Position numbers and translations under genes: made by a program. Below, in pieces: positions 43,398 to 52,488 of a stretch of 64,000 bases of DNA. The notes under the pieces were generated by a model. That model saw only the letters and a list, made by a program, of their open reading frames with translations. It was not told where the DNA came from and did not search any database. This stretch comes from JBNAGF01 sp049801055 (lineage in GTDB: Bacteria > Pseudomonadota > Alphaproteobacteria > Rhodobacterales > Rhodobacteraceae). Each line of letters begins with the position of its first letter. The stretch's first letter is position 1. The stretch lies in NCBI RefSeq assembly GCF_049801055.1, contig NZ_JBNAGF010000002.1, forward strand, positions 248,001 to 312,000, read 5' to 3'.

Positions 43398-44047
43398 TCT
43401 GTATCGGTCTTGACCAAGATGGCGTGATCCATGGCGATGTCATGGGGAAGCGGGTAGATCGTTGGTATGCTCAGGAAGTCATAGCCGACGCCGATACAGA
43501 TCGCTTTGGCTCTGTCATAGCGCAACGCCGCAAGGGTTCGGTCGTAGTATCCGCCGCCATTCCCAAGCCGGAACAGAGCGTTGTCCAACCCGACAACCGG
43601 GCTGATGATGACGTCCGGGCGCAACACGGGCTTGGATGCATTTGGCACGGGGATATTCCAGATGCCGCGTTCGCGGGGCGGCCCCCCGTCCCATAGCCGG
43701 AAGATCAACGGGGCAGATGTGTCCTGAACCACGGGCAACACGATCCGGGCTCCGAGGGTTCGCCACTGATCGGCCCAAATCCGCAGGTCCGGCTCGCCAC
43801 GGATGGGCCAATAGACTGCAATTGTCAGATCGTCGGCAGAGTAACCGGACATGGACAGCCAGTCGTCGAGCCGTTGCCCCAATAGCTTGTCGGCAACACG
43901 TCTGGCGGCCACGGGCAGTGAGCGACGCAGTTCGACAAGACGCGCGCGTTCGGCCTTGCGCCAACTCATCACGTCGCGGCGGGTCGCAGCGTCGGGTTCA
44001 AGCAGGTGCGCAAAGCAGGGCGGTTCACCGCCGGTATCGGATGTCAT
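43385..44047 (-). CDS. 5-formyltetrahydrofolate cyclo-ligase
   Basis: 220 residues. The family pattern is seen in A-V-Y-W-P-I-R-G-E-P-D, then V-G-L-D-x-x-x-x-R-L-G-N-G-G-G-Y-Y-D-R-T-L. ATP-dependent conversion of 5-formyl-THF to 5,10-methenyl-THF. Two in-frame ATGs (44047 and 43969) compete; the later one starts M-S-W-R-K-A-E-R-A-R and is closer to the usual family start. A hairpin lies immediately upstream of the first. Confidence 0.92.
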   Translation of the reverse strand: MTSDTGGEPPCFAHLLEPDAATRRDVMSWRKAERARLVELRRSLPVAARRVADKLLGQRLDDWLSMSGYSADDLTIAVYWPIRGEPDLRIWADQWRTLGARIVLPVVQDTSAPLIFRLWDGGPPRERGIWNIPVPNASKPVLRPDVIISPVVGLDNALFRLGNGGGYYDRTLAALRYDRAKAICIGVGYDFLSIPTIYPLPHDIAMDHAILVKTDTDQQK

Positions 44048-44048
44048 G

Positions 44049-44116
44049 TCTTGTCCATGCTCCTTGGTGTTGGAAAGCGACCAGCACAGTGCGCCAAAGG
44101 GTGTTCGAGGACAAGA
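44049..44116 (-). promoter_or_regulatory. Long hairpin in the leader of the cyclo-ligase gene
   Basis: TCTTGTCC (44049-44056) and GGACAAGA (44109-44116) pair perfectly; inside, CCTTGG pairs with CCAAAGG with one bulge. On the minus strand it sits one base before the first ATG. Could be a structured 5' leader; I cannot match it to a known riboswitch. Confidence 0.4.
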
Positions 44117-44274
44117 TTGAGAGTTGTGCCAAGCAATTTCCGGCTTGCGTTTTCGGCTGTATCTAGCGTTTCAAATTCTCCTCTACCCAAACTCTAGAGG
44201 GTGCCCTATAGTTGTGGATAAGTGGAGCAGAGCCTCCACAATCAGAGGCGGATCAAGGGACGAGGAGACGGCGG

Positions 44275-44745
44275 ATGCGCTGCCCGTTTTGCGGAAATAT
44301 CGATACTCAGGTTAAAGATTCACGACCTGCAGAAGATCACGTGGCCATTCGACGGCGCCGGTTCTGTCCGGCCTGCGGCGGGCGTTTCACCACTTACGAG
44401 CGGGTGCAACTGCGCGATCTCGTTGTGATCAAGACTAATGGCAAGCGCGAAGACTTTGATCGCGACAAGCTTGAGCGGTCCATCCGCATCTCGATGCAGA
44501 AACGGCCGATCGATCCGGAGCGGATCGACCAGATGATCTCGGGGATCGTGCGTCGGCTCGAGAGTATGGGCGAAACCGACATCCCATCCAAGCGTATCGG
44601 CGAGATCGTGATGGAGGCGCTGGCTCGGATCGATACGGTGGCTTATGTGCGATTTGCCAGCGTTTACAAGAACTTTCAGGCCGCGGATGACTTCGAGGAA
44701 TTCGTCAGTGAGCTTCGACCGCCGGTCGCCCCCAGCGAGGAATAA
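44275..44745 (+). CDS. nrdR: Transcriptional repressor NrdR
   Basis: 156 residues with the zinc ribbon C-P-F-C and C-P-A-C-G-G-R-F-T-T-Y-E-R at the start, followed by an ATP-cone (V-I-K-T-N-G-K-R-E-D-F-D-R-D-K-L). It represses ribonucleotide reductase genes in response to dATP/ATP. ATG 44275 with GGAGACGG upstream. Followed by ribD, a common pairing. Confidence 0.97.
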   Translation: MRCPFCGNIDTQVKDSRPAEDHVAIRRRRFCPACGGRFTTYERVQLRDLVVIKTNGKREDFDRDKLERSIRISMQKRPIDPERIDQMISGIVRRLESMGETDIPSKRIGEIVMEALARIDTVAYVRFASVYKNFQAADDFEEFVSELRPPVAPSEE

Positions 44746-44815
44746 TCGGAGCCGCACGCCGTGCCTGTATTCGAACCTGTATCCAAAAACGGGCCTGAGA
44801 CGGGAGATCTGAGCA

Positions 44816-45916
44816 ATGGACGCCGAGGACATCCGGCATATGACGTTGGCCCTGTCTCTGGGCCGGCGGGGTCAGGGCAATTGCTGGCCTAACCCGGCTG
44901 TGGGTTGTGTTCTCGTACGAGATGGTCGGATTGTTGGCCGCGGTTGGACACAGCCGGGCGGTCGGCCCCATGCCGAGACACAGGCACTGCAGCAGGCGGG
45001 AGACCTGGCGCGGGGTGCAACTGCGTATGTCACTTTGGAACCCTGCGCCCATCATGGCGAAACGCCGCCTTGTGCCGAGGCGTTGATTGCTGCCGGGATA
45101 AAACGGGTCGTGTCACCACTCGAAGACAGCGATCCGCGGGTTGCGGGACAGGGGTTTTCCCTGTTGCGGGAGGCCAATATCGAGGTCGTGACCGGGGTAA
45201 TGGCGGATCAGGCGGCACGCGATCACGCCGGCTTTTTTCTGAAGACGGAACAGGGAAGGCCATTGGTCACTTTGAAACTGGCGGGCAGTTTCGACGGCCG
45301 CATTGCCACCGCGACAGGTGAAAGCAAATGGATAACAGGCCCCGAGGCGCGACGCGCCGTACACGCGATGCGCGCACGCCACGATGCAGTGATGGTCGGG
45401 GGAGGCACGGCGAGGGCAGATGATCCGTCTCTGACCGTGCGGGACTTGGGCGTTGGGCGGCAACCGGTCCGCGTGGTGATTTCGCGTCACCTGGACCTGC
45501 CGTTGCTCAGCCAGATGGCGCGGACAGCACAGGAGGTTCCGGTGTGGCTCTGCCATGGGCACGGGGCGGATCATGAACGCATCAAGGCCTGGGAGGGTCT
45601 GGGTGCACGACTGATCCCTTGTGCCTTGCACGGGACGCAGTTGGATGTGGGCGACGTGTTACAGCAACTCGGCGGAGCAGGCCTGACCCGGGTTTTCTGC
45701 GAAGGCGGTTCAGCGTTGGCGGCGTCGCTGCTCGCCGAAGATCTGGTGGACGAACTGATCGGGTTCACTGCGGGGTTGGCCATCGGCGCCGAGGGTCTGC
45801 CTTCGGTGGCGGCGATGGGGCTTGACCGGCTCAGGCAGGCGCCTCGGTTCGAACTGATCGAAACCCGTCCACTTGGCGGCGATGCCCTGCACCGCTGGAC
45901 GCGTGCCCTGAGATAG
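44816..45916 (+). CDS. ribD: Bifunctional deaminase/reductase RibD
   Basis: 366 residues. The deaminase half has the zinc ligands H-A-E-T (53-56 region) and P-C-A-H-H-G-E-T-P-P-C. The reductase half has L-K-L-A-G-S-F-D-G-R-I-A and G-G-S-A-L-A-A-S-L. It converts 2,5-diamino-6-ribosylamino-pyrimidinone phosphate to the ribitylamino compound. The next riboflavin genes lie 4.7 kb on, past an inverted capsule cluster. Confidence 0.96.
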   Translation: MDAEDIRHMTLALSLGRRGQGNCWPNPAVGCVLVRDGRIVGRGWTQPGGRPHAETQALQQAGDLARGATAYVTLEPCAHHGETPPCAEALIAAGIKRVVSPLEDSDPRVAGQGFSLLREANIEVVTGVMADQAARDHAGFFLKTEQGRPLVTLKLAGSFDGRIATATGESKWITGPEARRAVHAMRARHDAVMVGGGTARADDPSLTVRDLGVGRQPVRVVISRHLDLPLLSQMARTAQEVPVWLCHGHGADHERIKAWEGLGARLIPCALHGTQLDVGDVLQQLGGAGLTRVFCEGGSALAASLLAEDLVDELIGFTAGLAIGAEGLPSVAAMGLDRLRQAPRFELIETRPLGGDALHRWTRALR

Positions 45917-45941
45917 GCTGGGGCTCCTCGTGCGCTTTGTC

Positions 45942-47948
45942 TCAGCGCCAGAATGGGTGTGCGGTGGCAAAGAGGCCCTGCAGTTTTGCAAGGCTCCGGT
46001 TGATGGGTCCGGGGCTGGGGATTTTCCCGTCCCGCAACCTTTCCACGACGACTTCGACCGGGCAGGGCAGTCCAGTGACTGGATCGAGATAACGGGGATA
46101 ATCGATTAGGGCAGCGTGCGCCAATCCCATCAGTTCGGGCCTTGCTTTGCGCCGGTCCGGTACGGTTCCGAGGTCGGTGGTCAGGCCCCATCCGGCATAG
46201 AATGGTGTACCGAGTGTCGTGACCCGGACACCGCGCAGCAAGGCTTCGAATCCCATCAGCGAGGTCATTGTCCAAACTTCGTCGACCTCGTCGAGAATGG
46301 CAGACGGATCAACTTGGGTCAGCACCATGTCTGCCAGCTTTGCATCAATGGATCCCACGCGTAATCCGGCCTCGACGTCTGGGTGGGGCTTGTAGATGAT
46401 CGTAGCCTCGGGTCTGGCGGCACGCACGGTTTGCAGCAGGGTCAGGTTTGTCGAGACTTTATCCGTACCCTTCAGGATCGAAGCGTCGTCCTCGACCTGT
46501 CCAGGCACAAGAATTTTCCGACCCGACGGCAATTCCGGGCAAGTGGCCCCGAGATTGTATTTGCTCAATCCGGCCCGGATCAGATCTTGCACAAGGCGTT
46601 CCACCCTCAGCTGCTGATCTGGCCGCAGCTTTTCGCGCCGGGTGATCCAGTCTTCCAGTTCGCTGGGTTGCGAGGGGTCATAGTAGATACCCTTGCGATC
46701 TGCGACGAGTGAAAGCGCTGGAACCAGTTCCGCACCAAGCCCGCGCGAGCGCAGGAACCCGTCTTCGACCCGCACGGCCTTGGCATGGGCGTTTGTGGCT
46801 TTGCCAGCCCATACCATCCACGGTCGGGGCAGGGTGCTGGCGCGCTCAATATCCTCGGAAAAGATCATTCTTTGCTGCTGCCCAAACATCTTCTGCAGTG
46901 GGCGGCGTTTCCACAATCGCATCCCGGTCGCCACCCAGCCATGTCGGTCCTGCCGCCATGCCCGGGCCTGTGCCTCGAGCGTGTCCAGAGCAGTTTCCAG
47001 TTCGCACAGCTCGTCCCGGTAGGGATCATACCAAACTGGGTAGAGGATCATCGCAGCAGCAAAAAGCTGAGCACGAGTCAGTCGGCGCTCGCGGCGCGGC
47101 ACTGGATGTTCATCGCGTGTCAGTCCCCAGCCCGCGTAAAAGGGCTGTCCGAAAACCCGTGGTTTGTGACCGGCAAGAATGGCCTCAAACCCTAGCTGTG
47201 AGGACACGGTGTATACGCCTACTGCGCCTTCCAGAAGCGACCACGGACTGCAAGGTTTGTCCCAGAGCATGATATGCCGCGCGGTATGTGTCGCGTCGAA
47301 ATAGCCAGACCGGAAACCGGCGCGGGTCTCCGGGTGGGTCTTGATCACAATGCGAGCGCCCGGGTTTTCCTCCTGAGCAAAGACCAGCATTTCGCGGAAC
47401 GTGGCCGCGTCGGCCTTGCTGGCGACGACGGATGCGTCCCCCTGCGTCTGGTCCACAACCAAAACATAGCCGGGGTCCGGCAACGCGTCTTCGGTGTCAA
47501 CGGCGCTGTATTTGGTCAGATGTGCCTCTTTCAGCCGGGCGATGCAGGCGCGCGCCCGATCCAGCAACGCCGTGTCGTCCAGAGGGTGCCGTGACAAGAG
47601 CTGTTCGAGATCGGATTGTGTGTCGGGATTGAAATGCACGCCCGAACGGTCAAGGCACAGCCCCAGCGGTGGCTCACCGGCCCGGCCGGGGTGCAGCGAT
47701 CGCAGAAACGCATCCTCGACGCGCAGAAGCGCCGCGTCCCGTTTGGCGGCAATCTGTTCCCCACGATGGGCGGTGGGGCTTTGGCCCCAGACGGCAACCA
47801 TGTCCTTGGGGCCAGGCATACCCAGGGTCAGCCGATACCCGGCCAGAGACAGGATGCGGCGCAGTCGGGACTGGGTCAGGAAGCCCCCGTTAAAAAAGAA
47901 AAGCCGGGGGATTTCGCCCCCGGCTGCCGCATCCGGATCGGAGTGCAT
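45942..47948 (-). CDS. kpsC: Capsule polysaccharide KpsC-like beta-Kdo transferase
   Basis: 668 residues made of two homologous halves. The first has V-Y-T-V-S-S-Q-L-G-F-E-A-I-L-A-G and F-Y-A-G-W-G-L-T-R-D; the second V-W-T-M-T-S-L-M-G-F-E-A-L-L-R-G and F-Y-A-G-W-G-L-T-T-D. KpsC proteins carry two such glycosyltransferase modules that build the beta-Kdo linker on lipid for group 2 type capsules. The ATG at 47948 stands three bases past the neighbour's stop, but a strong terminator overlaps codons 9-20, so the working start may be further in. Confidence 0.9.
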   Translation of the reverse strand: MHSDPDAAAGGEIPRLFFFNGGFLTQSRLRRILSLAGYRLTLGMPGPKDMVAVWGQSPTAHRGEQIAAKRDAALLRVEDAFLRSLHPGRAGEPPLGLCLDRSGVHFNPDTQSDLEQLLSRHPLDDTALLDRARACIARLKEAHLTKYSAVDTEDALPDPGYVLVVDQTQGDASVVASKADAATFREMLVFAQEENPGARIVIKTHPETRAGFRSGYFDATHTARHIMLWDKPCSPWSLLEGAVGVYTVSSQLGFEAILAGHKPRVFGQPFYAGWGLTRDEHPVPRRERRLTRAQLFAAAMILYPVWYDPYRDELCELETALDTLEAQARAWRQDRHGWVATGMRLWKRRPLQKMFGQQQRMIFSEDIERASTLPRPWMVWAGKATNAHAKAVRVEDGFLRSRGLGAELVPALSLVADRKGIYYDPSQPSELEDWITRREKLRPDQQLRVERLVQDLIRAGLSKYNLGATCPELPSGRKILVPGQVEDDASILKGTDKVSTNLTLLQTVRAARPEATIIYKPHPDVEAGLRVGSIDAKLADMVLTQVDPSAILDEVDEVWTMTSLMGFEALLRGVRVTTLGTPFYAGWGLTTDLGTVPDRRKARPELMGLAHAALIDYPRYLDPVTGLPCPVEVVVERLRDGKIPSPGPINRSLAKLQGLFATAHPFWR
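47889..47924 (-). terminator. Intrinsic terminator inside the 5' end of kpsC
   Basis: A perfect 8-bp stem (GCCGGGGG and CCCCCGGC, 6-base loop, 47903-47924) followed on the minus strand by TTTTCTTTTTT. It stands 28 bp after the stop of the export lipoprotein gene. Confidence 0.8.
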
Positions 47949-47951
47949 CGG

Positions 47952-49085
47952 TTAGCCGCCCGTCAGGGTGGCGACGTTGGCAAAGGGTGTCAGACCGCCC
48001 GAGATGAGCGAGATGGCTTTGCTCCACTGCGCATAAGGTGCCTCGGTTATGTACAGCGTGTCATTATCGCGGATCACGAAGTCGCGGGCGGTAAACAGCC
48101 CGTTAGGCTCGGTCAGGTTCAGAACATAGACCATACGTTGTGCGCCCTGCAGATCGTCACGGCCCAAGACCACGTTGGCAACCTCGGCCGGTTCGTTGCG
48201 GAACACGAACACGCCTGTCGGATCCGAAGACAGCGACAGAAGGCCGCCGACTTGTGCGATTGCCTCCAAAGCGGACAGATCCTGCGATTCAAAGGGCACA
48301 CGGGATTGGGTCGAGGTCGCGCCAAGCGCGGTGAACGAGCGGGTGTCTTCTTCGACGAGGATCTGGTCGCCACCGCGCAGGGCGATATCAAGCGCAGGGT
48401 TCTCATAGAGATCCTGGAACCAGACCTTGCCCTTCTGGTTTCCGCGCGTGACGGTGATCTCGGCAATATCCGGGGGAACGGTCACACCGCCCGCGTTGGC
48501 CAGCATCGCCGCCAACGTTCGGGTCGGGCGTTCGATCGGATATACACCCTGCGCTCCCACAGCGCCCAGTAGGCTGACGGTCGCCCCATCGCCGGCAACC
48601 CGGCGCACTTCGACCTGCGGGTCGGGCGTCTGTTCTTCGAGCGACTTGGTGATTATCTCTCGCAACTGGTTCGGCGTGTTGCCCGAGGCTCGGACACGGC
48701 CAGCGTAGGGCACGAAAATATACCCGGCACTGTCGACCTGAACTTCTTCGAGAATGGTGGAGTTCGTTGCTTCGCCTGCCAACAGGCCATCGTCAACGTT
48801 TTCCCAGACTGTCAGGCCCAGCACGTCACCGGGCCGGATCGTATCGGACGTCAGCTGGTTGGCCGTTTTGAAACTTTGGGAAAAGCCAAGGGCCGGAACG
48901 ACGGCCGTTGCTCGAGTAACCCGGTCATTTACCGAAACGATGAAGGCATCGCCCTCTTTCTGGACCGACCCGGCAAAGATTTCGCGCTTGTTCGGGCCGA
49001 CTTTGGGCAGCGAGCACGCTGCGGCCAGCCCAAGAATGGCCAGCACGGCAACAGGCTTCGCCCAACGGACGGATAGGGTTTTCAC
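47952..49085 (-). CDS. Polysaccharide export lipoprotein (Wza/KpsD type)
   Basis: 377 residues. Lipoprotein signal ending in L-A-A-A-C-S. Poly_export domain with I-R-P-G-D-V-L-G-L-T-V-W-E (about 75-95), then SLBB-type repeats (G-A-V-G-A-Q-G-V-Y-P-I and later F-I-P/Y strands). It should form the outer-membrane part of capsule export. Lies between kpsC and kpsS. Confidence 0.9.
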   Translation of the reverse strand: MKTLSVRWAKPVAVLAILGLAAACSLPKVGPNKREIFAGSVQKEGDAFIVSVNDRVTRATAVVPALGFSQSFKTANQLTSDTIRPGDVLGLTVWENVDDGLLAGEATNSTILEEVQVDSAGYIFVPYAGRVRASGNTPNQLREIITKSLEEQTPDPQVEVRRVAGDGATVSLLGAVGAQGVYPIERPTRTLAAMLANAGGVTVPPDIAEITVTRGNQKGKVWFQDLYENPALDIALRGGDQILVEEDTRSFTALGATSTQSRVPFESQDLSALEAIAQVGGLLSLSSDPTGVFVFRNEPAEVANVVLGRDDLQGAQRMVYVLNLTEPNGLFTARDFVIRDNDTLYITEAPYAQWSKAISLISGGLTPFANVATLTGG

Positions 49086-49182
49086 TGCTCGGTCTCCTCG
49101 ACCTGTTATTGTTCTGCCTCAGGTTTTTTCTGGCAAGCTATCGGAATCCGGGATTTTAATCTAGTCCCGCGCCGAGGAGAGC

Positions 49183-50475
49183 CTAGTTCACGAGTCGCAA
49201 CTGTTGCCTTGGGGCCGCTGTTCCGGATTTCAGCGCATCATAGGGATCTTCGGGCGACAGCATCATGTCCACGACCTGACGCATCAGGGTGCGACGACCG
49301 CGGCTGGAATAGAAACCGCCGGGGACCTGCGAGGTTTCCAGCAGAAAGCGGCGGTAATCCTTGTAGGCACGGTTGTCAGGTCGTTCGGCCCCAGAGAAGA
49401 AACCGTGCAAAGGCTGGGTCGATACGAACTCGGGCTTGTCATAGACGGCACTGCCGAACACCTTGAGCGGGATGCCCCGCCAGAGCACCTGCTGACCGGC
49501 CGTGGAATTGACGGTTACTGCGCTTCGAGCATCATTGAGTAGCTGTGCGAGCTTGCCGCCCCGGACATAGTGGACACGACCCACCAGCCCATGTTGCTGA
49601 GCAAGTTGCTTGACGGCCCGTCGAACCGGTGCGCGACCATCTTCGAGCGGGTGCGCCTTTACGACCAGATGATGATGCCGCGGAGCGCCTTTAGCGAAAC
49701 CCTCAAAGATCTCCGCGAGAAAGTCGGTGATCGATGCAAATGGAGAGTGCATCTGGAACGAGCTGTCATGTTCCAGTTGCAGCAGGACGAGGTGATAGGG
49801 AAAGCCACCATTGCGAATGCGCCAGGTGGCCACGCGTCGATCGATCGCCTGCACCGGCATCAGCAGCAACCGCTTGAGGTAAAGCTGAAATTCCCGCGCC
49901 ACCGTCAGGTCGCGGTGGGGGCGGAAATTGCGGTAATCTCCGTTCCGGAACATGACGAACCAGTGATAGAGGGCACCATAAAAGACATGCTGGCGCATAT
50001 CGCCCCAATGAGCGGGTGGCAGCGGTGCCTCCATGTCGGACAGGGCCAGCGCCTTTTGCATTTCTTCAATCGACATGCTCATCAGGCGGGAGTTGCCGTT
50101 CGAACCGCCGCGTTCATAGGTGACCCAATAAGGCCGCATATACCCTTCCTCGAACACGTGCACGGTCAGCCCCCGCGCCCGGGCCGCCTCAACCGCCTTT
50201 GCGTGGATGGGCCTTGTGTCGCCGTAAAGTACGATGTCGGTGACGGACTTGCGCGTGATCAGCTCGTGGCAGGTCTCTGCCCATTCCTCGGGGGTCCCGC
50301 GAAAAGGAATGTAGCTTGGCGGGTGGAACCAGAACGCCCGGTCTCCGGCATTGAACCCGACGCGCCAGACATCTGCCCCCGCCGCGCGCAGCATTTTGCC
50401 GAGCCCGTTGAAGAAGGGCCCATGTGGGCCCTGTAGGAACAGAAAGACCCGTCTTGCCGGGGCCTGTGCGGTCAT
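49183..50475 (-). CDS. kpsS: Capsule polysaccharide KpsS-like beta-Kdo transferase
   Basis: 430 residues from ATG 50475; the longer frame is not supported. L-F-L-Q-G-P-H-G-P-F-F opens the protein; V-F-E-E-G-Y-M-R-P-Y-W-V-T at about 125 and H-P-L-E-D-G later are KpsS signatures. It adds the first Kdo to phosphatidylglycerol for the capsule linker. First gene of the inverted cluster. Confidence 0.92.
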   Translation of the reverse strand: MTAQAPARRVFLFLQGPHGPFFNGLGKMLRAAGADVWRVGFNAGDRAFWFHPPSYIPFRGTPEEWAETCHELITRKSVTDIVLYGDTRPIHAKAVEAARARGLTVHVFEEGYMRPYWVTYERGGSNGNSRLMSMSIEEMQKALALSDMEAPLPPAHWGDMRQHVFYGALYHWFVMFRNGDYRNFRPHRDLTVAREFQLYLKRLLLMPVQAIDRRVATWRIRNGGFPYHLVLLQLEHDSSFQMHSPFASITDFLAEIFEGFAKGAPRHHHLVVKAHPLEDGRAPVRRAVKQLAQQHGLVGRVHYVRGGKLAQLLNDARSAVTVNSTAGQQVLWRGIPLKVFGSAVYDKPEFVSTQPLHGFFSGAERPDNRAYKDYRRFLLETSQVPGGFYSSRGRRTLMRQVVDMMLSPEDPYDALKSGTAAPRQQLRLVN

Positions 50476-50667
50476 GTCGTTGCCTTCCTTGCGGATTGGT
50501 TCAAAGCGATTGTCCCATTTGAACGCGGCGAAACTATGACTGTGGCTGGGCGGAACCGCAAGATCCGGGTCTTGCCGCCACCGCCTTGGGCCGCTAGGTC
50601 TCAACCGGATCCTGAACAGGATGCAGGCTCGGTCGAGCCAAATGGTAGGCAAAAAGGAATTAACGAC

Positions 50668-51255
50668 GTGTTCACGGGCATCATCACCGATATCGGAACG
50701 GTAACCGAGCTGGAACAGGCGGGCGATCTGCGCGCCCGGATCAAGACCGGATATGACACTGCGTCGATCGATCTCGGTGCTTCGATCGCCAGCGACGGCG
50801 TGTGCCTGACGGTGATCGCGCTTGGGGATGACTGGTATGACGTTCAGATCAGTGCCGAGACCGTGTCCAAGACCAATCTCGGAAACTGGGCCGAGGGCAC
50901 ACGCGTCAATCTCGAACGGGCGCTCAAGGTCGGGGACGAGCTTGGCGGTCACATCGTGTCGGGTCATGTGGATGGGGTCGCCGAGGTCGTGTCTGTTCTG
51001 GAGGAAGGGGACAGCACTCGGGTAAAGCTGCGCGCACCACAAGACCTTGCCCGATTTATCGCCCCCAAGGGGTCTGTTGCCCTCAACGGCACATCGCTGA
51101 CGGTCAACGAGGTTGACGGGCAGGTTTTTGGAATCAATTTCATTCCGCACACCAAGGAAGTGACCAACTGGGGCGATGTGGCGGTTGGTGACAAGGTGAA
51201 CCTCGAGATCGATACGCTGGCCCGCTACGTGGCGCGGTTGCACGAAACCATGTAA
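50668..51255 (+). CDS. ribE: Riboflavin synthase alpha subunit
   Basis: 195 residues from a GTG at 50668 with AAGGA upstream. Two homologous lumazine-binding halves: V-F-T-G-I-I-T-D-I-G-T-V at the start and G-H-I-V-S-G-H-V-D-G-V-A-E-V. The first half also carries the G-V-C-L-T-V motif. Dismutates dimethyl-ribityllumazine to riboflavin. No FMN riboswitch is visible upstream. Confidence 0.95.
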   Translation: MFTGIITDIGTVTELEQAGDLRARIKTGYDTASIDLGASIASDGVCLTVIALGDDWYDVQISAETVSKTNLGNWAEGTRVNLERALKVGDELGGHIVSGHVDGVAEVVSVLEEGDSTRVKLRAPQDLARFIAPKGSVALNGTSLTVNEVDGQVFGINFIPHTKEVTNWGDVAVGDKVNLEIDTLARYVARLHETM

Positions 51256-51365
51256 CACCTGTTTTGCACTGTGCCCGTGCGGCCGGACCCCGCGTCGGGG
51301 CTGGCCTTTGTGTCGCTCGTGGTCTATCTGCGGGCGGTGACATGCTTGCTGCGAAAGGCTGAGCC

Positions 51366-52487
51366 ATGAGCTTTGAAACACCGGGTCCGGTCGAGGCCCA
51401 GTTGCGCGGGGCAATCAGCCCGATCGAAGAGATCATCGAGGACGCCCGGGCGGGCCGGATGTACATCCTTGTCGATCACGAGGATCGCGAAAACGAGGGC
51501 GATCTATGCATCGCCGCCGAGTTTGCCGATGCCGAGGCGATCAATTTCATGGCCACCCATGGTCGCGGGCTGATCTGCCTGCCGATGACCGCCGAGCGGA
51601 TCGACCGGCTTGGCCTGCCGATGATGGCCGTGAACAATTCCTCGCGGCACGAAACCGCTTTTACCGTTTCGATCGAAGCCCGCGAAGGCGTCAGCACCGG
51701 AATTTCCGCGGGCGACCGGGCATTGACGGTTGCGACCGCGATCAACGAACAGAATACGATGGCACAGCTTGCGACGCCGGGACATGTCTTTCCGCTGCGG
51801 GCCAAGCGGGGCGGGGTGCTTGTGCGCGCCGGCCATACCGAGGCCGTTGTCGATATTTCCCGCCTCGCCGGCCTCAAGCCTTCGGGGGTAATCTGCGAAA
51901 TCATGAAGGATGACGGCACCATGGCGCGGTTGCCGGATCTTGTTGAATTCGCGGCCCGTCACGGGTTGAAAATCGGCACCATCTCTGACCTGATTTCCTA
52001 TCGCTCGCGCAACGACAATCTTGTGGTGGAAACGGCCCGCGAGATCGTCACGTCAGAATATGGCGGGGCGTGGGAGCAACGGATCTTTACCGATCAGACC
52101 CACGGAATCGAGCATGTGGTCATGATCAAGGGAGACATCTCGACACCCGAGCCTGTCCTGACCCGAACGCACGCCTTGCATGAGGCATCCGACGTGCTCG
52201 GACTAGGGCCCAAATCCCCACGTGAACTGCCGCGCGCGATGGAGAAAATTGCTGCGGAGGGGCGCGGTGTCGTCTGCCTGTTCCGTCAGCCGCGCAATTC
52301 GCTTTATGCCAGTGACGAAGATGGCGTTCGCACGATCAAGCAAACCGGCCTTGGTGCACAGATCCTGTCCAAAATGGGGTTGCATGAGTTGGTGCTGCTG
52401 ACCGACTCCCCCGAAACCGTGTATCTGGGTCTCGATGCCTATGGGCTGAGCATCGTAGGCACCCAACCAATTCTGAAGGACGACTGA
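51366..52487 (+). CDS. ribB: 3,4-dihydroxy-2-butanone 4-phosphate synthase with degenerate GTP cyclohydrolase II domain
   Basis: 373 residues. The RibB half is intact: D-H-E-D-R-E-N-E-G-D at 37-46 and the H-T-E-A motif. In the RibA half the zinc cysteines (C-x10-C-x-C in active enzymes) are missing and the R-Q-E-G-R-G-I-G catalytic motif is replaced by F-R-Q-P-R-N-S-L-Y-A (306-315). The GTP cyclohydrolase II function is thus probably lost and must be supplied by another gene. Confidence 0.93.
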   Translation: MSFETPGPVEAQLRGAISPIEEIIEDARAGRMYILVDHEDRENEGDLCIAAEFADAEAINFMATHGRGLICLPMTAERIDRLGLPMMAVNNSSRHETAFTVSIEAREGVSTGISAGDRALTVATAINEQNTMAQLATPGHVFPLRAKRGGVLVRAGHTEAVVDISRLAGLKPSGVICEIMKDDGTMARLPDLVEFAARHGLKIGTISDLISYRSRNDNLVVETAREIVTSEYGGAWEQRIFTDQTHGIEHVVMIKGDISTPEPVLTRTHALHEASDVLGLGPKSPRELPRAMEKIAAEGRGVVCLFRQPRNSLYASDEDGVRTIKQTGLGAQILSKMGLHELVLLTDSPETVYLGLDAYGLSIVGTQPILKDD

Positions 52488-52488
52488 C

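Noticed and set aside
44049..44200. 6S RNA upstream of the cyclo-ligase gene
   Set aside because: No long helix with a large internal bubble of about 150-180 nt could be drawn; only a 68-nt hairpin is seen.
50500..50667. FMN riboswitch upstream of ribE
   Set aside because: The conserved RFN sequence blocks are not present in the leader.
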